From contig NZ_JALXKS010000010.1 of the NCBI RefSeq assembly GCF_025144725.1, positions 1 to 64,000 of the forward strand: a stretch of 64,000 bases of DNA. The letters run 5' to 3'. The stretch comes from Brevibacterium sp. p3-SID960. Lineage in GTDB: Bacteria > Actinomycetota > Actinomycetes > Actinomycetales > Brevibacteriaceae. Every line of letters begins with the position of its first letter. Within the stretch, counting starts at the first letter, position 1. The notes below the pieces were generated by a model, which saw only the letters and a list, made by a program, of their open reading frames with translations, had not been told where the DNA came from and did no database searches. The position numbers and the translations under genes were made by a program. Shown here one piece after another: positions 61,664 to 64,000 of the stretch.

Positions 61664-63006
61664 GACTCCGTCTCCTCGGTGTGGGCAGCCGCTGCGGCGA
61701 CCATCGCCAGGGTGATCGTGGCGATCGTCTCCGGTGTGGAAATGTAGGGCGGCATCGTGTAGATGTGCTGGCGGAACGGCCGCAACCACACGCCGTGCCT
61801 GGCCGCGATGCGGGTGGTGAGGCCGACGTCGACGGGCCGGTCGAGTTCGATGACGCCGATCCCGCCGGTCACCCTGGCCTCATGGACGCCCGGCAGCTCT
61901 CGGGCAGGGGAGAGGCCTGCTTCCAAGGCCGGGGAGATGCGCTCGATCGCCGGCTGCCAGCCGCTCGTCTCATCGCCAAAAAGCAGCCCAAGCGAGGCTG
62001 ACGCCGCAGCACAGGCCAGCGGATTGGCCATGAAGGTCGGGCCGTGCATGAGCGCTCGGTATGACGACTGCGTGATGACCTCAGCGACCGGGCCGCGGCA
62101 CAGGAGTGCGGCCATGGTGAGGTATCCGCCGGTCAGCGCCTTGCCCAGGCACATGACATCGGGGACGATCCCGGCGGCTTCGCAGGCGAAGGCGGTGCCG
62201 GTGCGCCCGAAGCCGGTGGCGATCTCATCGGCGATGAGCACCGCATCGATGTCATCGGCCAGCCGGCGAAGCGCCTGCAGTGCGGCAGGGTGGTATGGCC
62301 GCATGCCGCCGGCCCCCTGGAACAGGGGTTCGACGATGATGCCGGCCAGATCCTCAGCGTGGGCGTCGACGAGGTTCTCTGCCTGGGTAACCCATGCCTC
62401 CACCTCGGCGGCGGGCGCCTCCGGCAGCGGCGGCCGGGGCAGGAAGACGTTCTCCGCCAGGAGTGCCGCGAAATCGGCGTGCATACCGCCGACCGGGTCG
62501 CACACGCTCATCGCCCCGGTCGTATCGCCGTGATAGGCGCCTTCGAGGGCGAGGAACGTGCCGCGCTCCCGCCCGCGAGCCCGCTGGTACTGGATCGCGA
62601 GCTTGAGCGCGACCTCAACGGAGACCGAACCGGAATCGGCGAGGAACACGTGATCGAGACCGGCCGGAGTGACCTCGACGAGCCGTTCGGCAAGCTCGAC
62701 GGCAGGATCGTGGGTCAGCCCGCCGAACATGACGTGGGAGAACGACCCGATCTGCTCGGTGAGCGCGGCGTCCATGACCGGGTGCCGGTAGCCGTGGACG
62801 ACCGACCACCACGAGCTCATGCCGTCGAGCAGCCGGTGGCTGGTGCCTCCGGCGTCGATCAGGTCAACGTACGGGCCCGAGGCACCGGTGACCGAGAAGT
62901 GCGCACCGGCATCGAGAGGCCCGTACGGGTGCCACAGCAGGCCGGTGTCGCGCTCCAGGGTCGAGGCGGGGTGCTCCAGGGTCGAGGCGGGGTGCTGCTC
63001 AGGCAT
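61660..63006 (-). CDS. bioA: Adenosylmethionine-8-amino-7-oxononanoate aminotransferase
   Basis: This 448-residue PLP enzyme starts at [11 protein letters not shown] and overlaps bioB by 8 bp. It shows WHPYGPLDA, a BioA hallmark, [16 protein letters not shown], the PLP-binding [20 protein letters not shown] and the Schiff-base Lys in [15 protein letters not shown]. The N-terminus holds a 7-residue repeat, HPASTLE twice, from a 21-bp duplication. It makes 7,8-diaminopelargonate using SAM as amino donor. Confidence 0.95.
   Translation of the reverse strand: MPEQHPASTLEHPASTLERDTGLLWHPYGPLDAGAHFSVTGASGPYVDLIDAGGTSHRLLDGMSSWWSVVHGYRHPVMDAALTEQIGSFSHVMFGGLTHDPAVELAERLVEVTPAGLDHVFLADSGSVSVEVALKLAIQYQRARGRERGTFLALEGAYHGDTTGAMSVCDPVGGMHADFAALLAENVFLPRPPLPEAPAAEVEAWVTQAENLVDAHAEDLAGIIVEPLFQGAGGMRPYHPAALQALRRLADDIDAVLIADEIATGFGRTGTAFACEAAGIVPDVMCLGKALTGGYLTMAALLCRGPVAEVITQSSYRALMHGPTFMANPLACAAASASLGLLFGDETSGWQPAIERISPALEAGLSPARELPGVHEARVTGGIGVIELDRPVDVGLTTRIAARHGVWLRPFRQHIYTMPPYISTPETIATITLAMVAAAAAHTEETES
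62953..62994 (-). repeat. Perfect in-frame 21-bp tandem duplication in bioA
   Basis: CTCCAGGGTCGAGGCGGGGT plus G occurs twice in succession on the plus strand and encodes HPASTLE twice at the BioA N-terminus. It falls before the conserved domain and is probably neutral. Confidence 0.95.
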
Positions 63007-64000
63007 TGGGGGCAAGCTCCGTGCCGGCCCCGCGGCGGCGGATCGTCGGAATCTGCACACCGGCCGATCCCGCCTCGTGCCCGGCAGGCGGCAGCGGCTT
63101 GCCGCAGGGAAGGGTGCTCGCAGAAGCTGCCGGTGCTGCAGCCGGTGGTGCAGTCGGTGCGGCGCCGTCTGCGGTGCCGGTGCCGTCTGCGCTGGTGTCG
63201 AACGCGGCCCGGTGGGCGGCGCGGTGGGCTTTGAGCTCATCGCGCAGCTGTGCGGTGTTCTTCGCTCCGACGATCTCGAAGCCGCCGTCGACGATCATAT
63301 CGAGATCGTCCTCAGCTGCCTGGCCCTCGGAGGTGAGGTAGTCGCCGAGGAACAGCGAGTTGGCCACATGCAGCGACAGCGGCTGCAGGGAGCGCAGGTG
63401 CATCTCGCGGCCGCCGGCGATGCGCAGCTCGCGGTCCGGGCACATGAACCGCACCGCGCACAGGATGCGCATGCAGTGCTGCGGCGTCAGCGTATTCGTG
63501 CCCTCCAGCGGGGTGCCGTCGAAAGGGATGAGGAAGTTGACCGGGATGGAATCGGAGTCGACGGCCTTGAGCGATTCGATCGTCTCGATGATCTGGGCGT
63601 TGGTCTCGCCCATGCCGACGATGAGGCCCGAGCACGGCGACATGCCGGCTTCGCGGGCCTTGCCGACGGTGTCGACGCGGTCGGCGAAGGTGTGGGACGA
63701 GCAGATGTCGGCGTAGTGGGACTCAGCGGTGTTGAGGTTGTGGTTGTAGGCATCGACGCCGGCATCTTTGAGACGCTGTGCCTGACCGTCCTTGAGGAAC
63801 CCGAGGCAGGCGCACACCTCGACGCCGGGGTTGGCGGACTTGATGTCCTCGACCATGCCGGAGACGCGCTCGACATCGCGGTTCGACGGGCCGCGGCCGG
63901 AGGCCACCAGGCACACGCGCGAGGCGCCGCCGGCCAGGCCGAACTCCGCCTGCCGGCGGGCTTCGTCACCGGGCAGCCACGAGTACTTGAGGATTTCGGC
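62999..64000 (-). CDS. bioB: Biotin synthase, 5'-partial
   Basis: The frame is open to the window's right edge, so the radical-SAM CxxxCxxC cluster region lies outside. Visible BioB parts are [60 protein letters not shown] and [20 protein letters not shown], followed by [20 protein letters not shown], which holds the iron-sulfur ligand Arg. A ~70-residue Ala/Pro/Gly-rich C-terminal extension follows. The enzyme inserts sulfur into dethiobiotin. It is the first visible gene of the overlapping bioB-bioA-bioF-bioD operon. Confidence 0.95.
   Translation of the reverse strand, partial: AEILKYSWLPGDEARRQAEFGLAGGASRVCLVASGRGPSNRDVERVSGMVEDIKSANPGVEVCACLGFLKDGQAQRLKDAGVDAYNHNLNTAESHYADICSSHTFADRVDTVGKAREAGMSPCSGLIVGMGETNAQIIETIESLKAVDSDSIPVNFLIPFDGTPLEGTNTLTPQHCMRILCAVRFMCPDRELRIAGGREMHLRSLQPLSLHVANSLFLGDYLTSEGQAAEDDLDMIVDGGFEIVGAKNTAQLRDELKAHRAAHRAAFDTSADGTGTADGAAPTAPPAAAPAASASTLPCGKPLPPAGHEAGSAGVQIPTIRRRGAGTELAPNA

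Overview
The window is high-GC, gene-dense DNA from an actinobacterium. The evidence is the operon fasR-fabD-fabH-acpP-fabF beside a single-chain aceE, the actinobacterial families DUF3145 and DUF3052, a Nif3/zinc-ribbon/rnpB/yaaA neighbourhood, and frequent GTG/TTG starts with 4-bp overlaps. A Micrococcales genus such as Brevibacterium would fit, but that is a guess from gene content. No rRNA, CRISPR array, complete prophage or replication origin was seen.

Region 1 (1-5750) is an accessory island with visibly lower GC and different codon use. It holds the end of a small-membrane-protein/serine-recombinase ORF, a ParB-like gene overlapping a D12-class DNA adenine methyltransferase gene, a recombinase-tail helix-turn-helix gene, a complete IS3-family element and a remnant of a second one. 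A 52-bp palindromic repeat at its edge recurs, inverted, just downstream of tRNA-Val about 50 kb away.

Region 2 (5750-23450) is metabolic with patches of decay. It has an orphan membrane protein coupled to a MarR regulator, remnants of moeB and a LuxR regulator, panC, acetyltransferases, TetR, an AztD-like zinc chaperone, a truncated GyrI-like gene and chrA. These are followed by a HTH/TOBE regulator with modABC, an acetolactate-synthase-like enzyme, a frameshifted hypothetical gene, a CutA/YqfO-like protein, a solute-binding lipoprotein and a YtcJ-type amidohydrolase.

Region 3 (23500-34500) carries tRNA-Asn, a DMT permease coupled to a glycosyltransferase, glutamyl-Q tRNA(Asp) synthetase, a DHA2 exporter, a HAD/GH65 fusion enzyme, a degenerate EAL plus DICT sensor protein, a hairpin-rich gap, a CAT tRNA and DUF3145. 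Region 4 (34750-43900) is the fatty-acid synthesis operon with its PucR-type regulator, pyruvate dehydrogenase E1, DUF3052 and a HIT protein.

Region 5 (43900-54000) has tRNA-Pro, TetR, BlaI/M56 peptidase, ogt and tag (DNA alkylation repair), two pseudogenes (FAD dehydrogenase, Nudix), a four-gene ABC export operon behind a double-dyad operator, DUF4870, a GT1 glycosyltransferase and tRNA-Val. Region 6 (54000-64000) has an acyl-CoA ligase, Nif3, zinc ribbon, yaaA, rnpB, a broken alpha/beta hydrolase and the overlapping biotin operon bioB-bioA-bioF-bioD.

Two themes cut across the window. Seven or more genes are decayed by stops, frameshifts or deletions. Short direct duplications of 13-26 bp recur in at least seven places, two of them inside reading frames and a third running into the 3' end of one.
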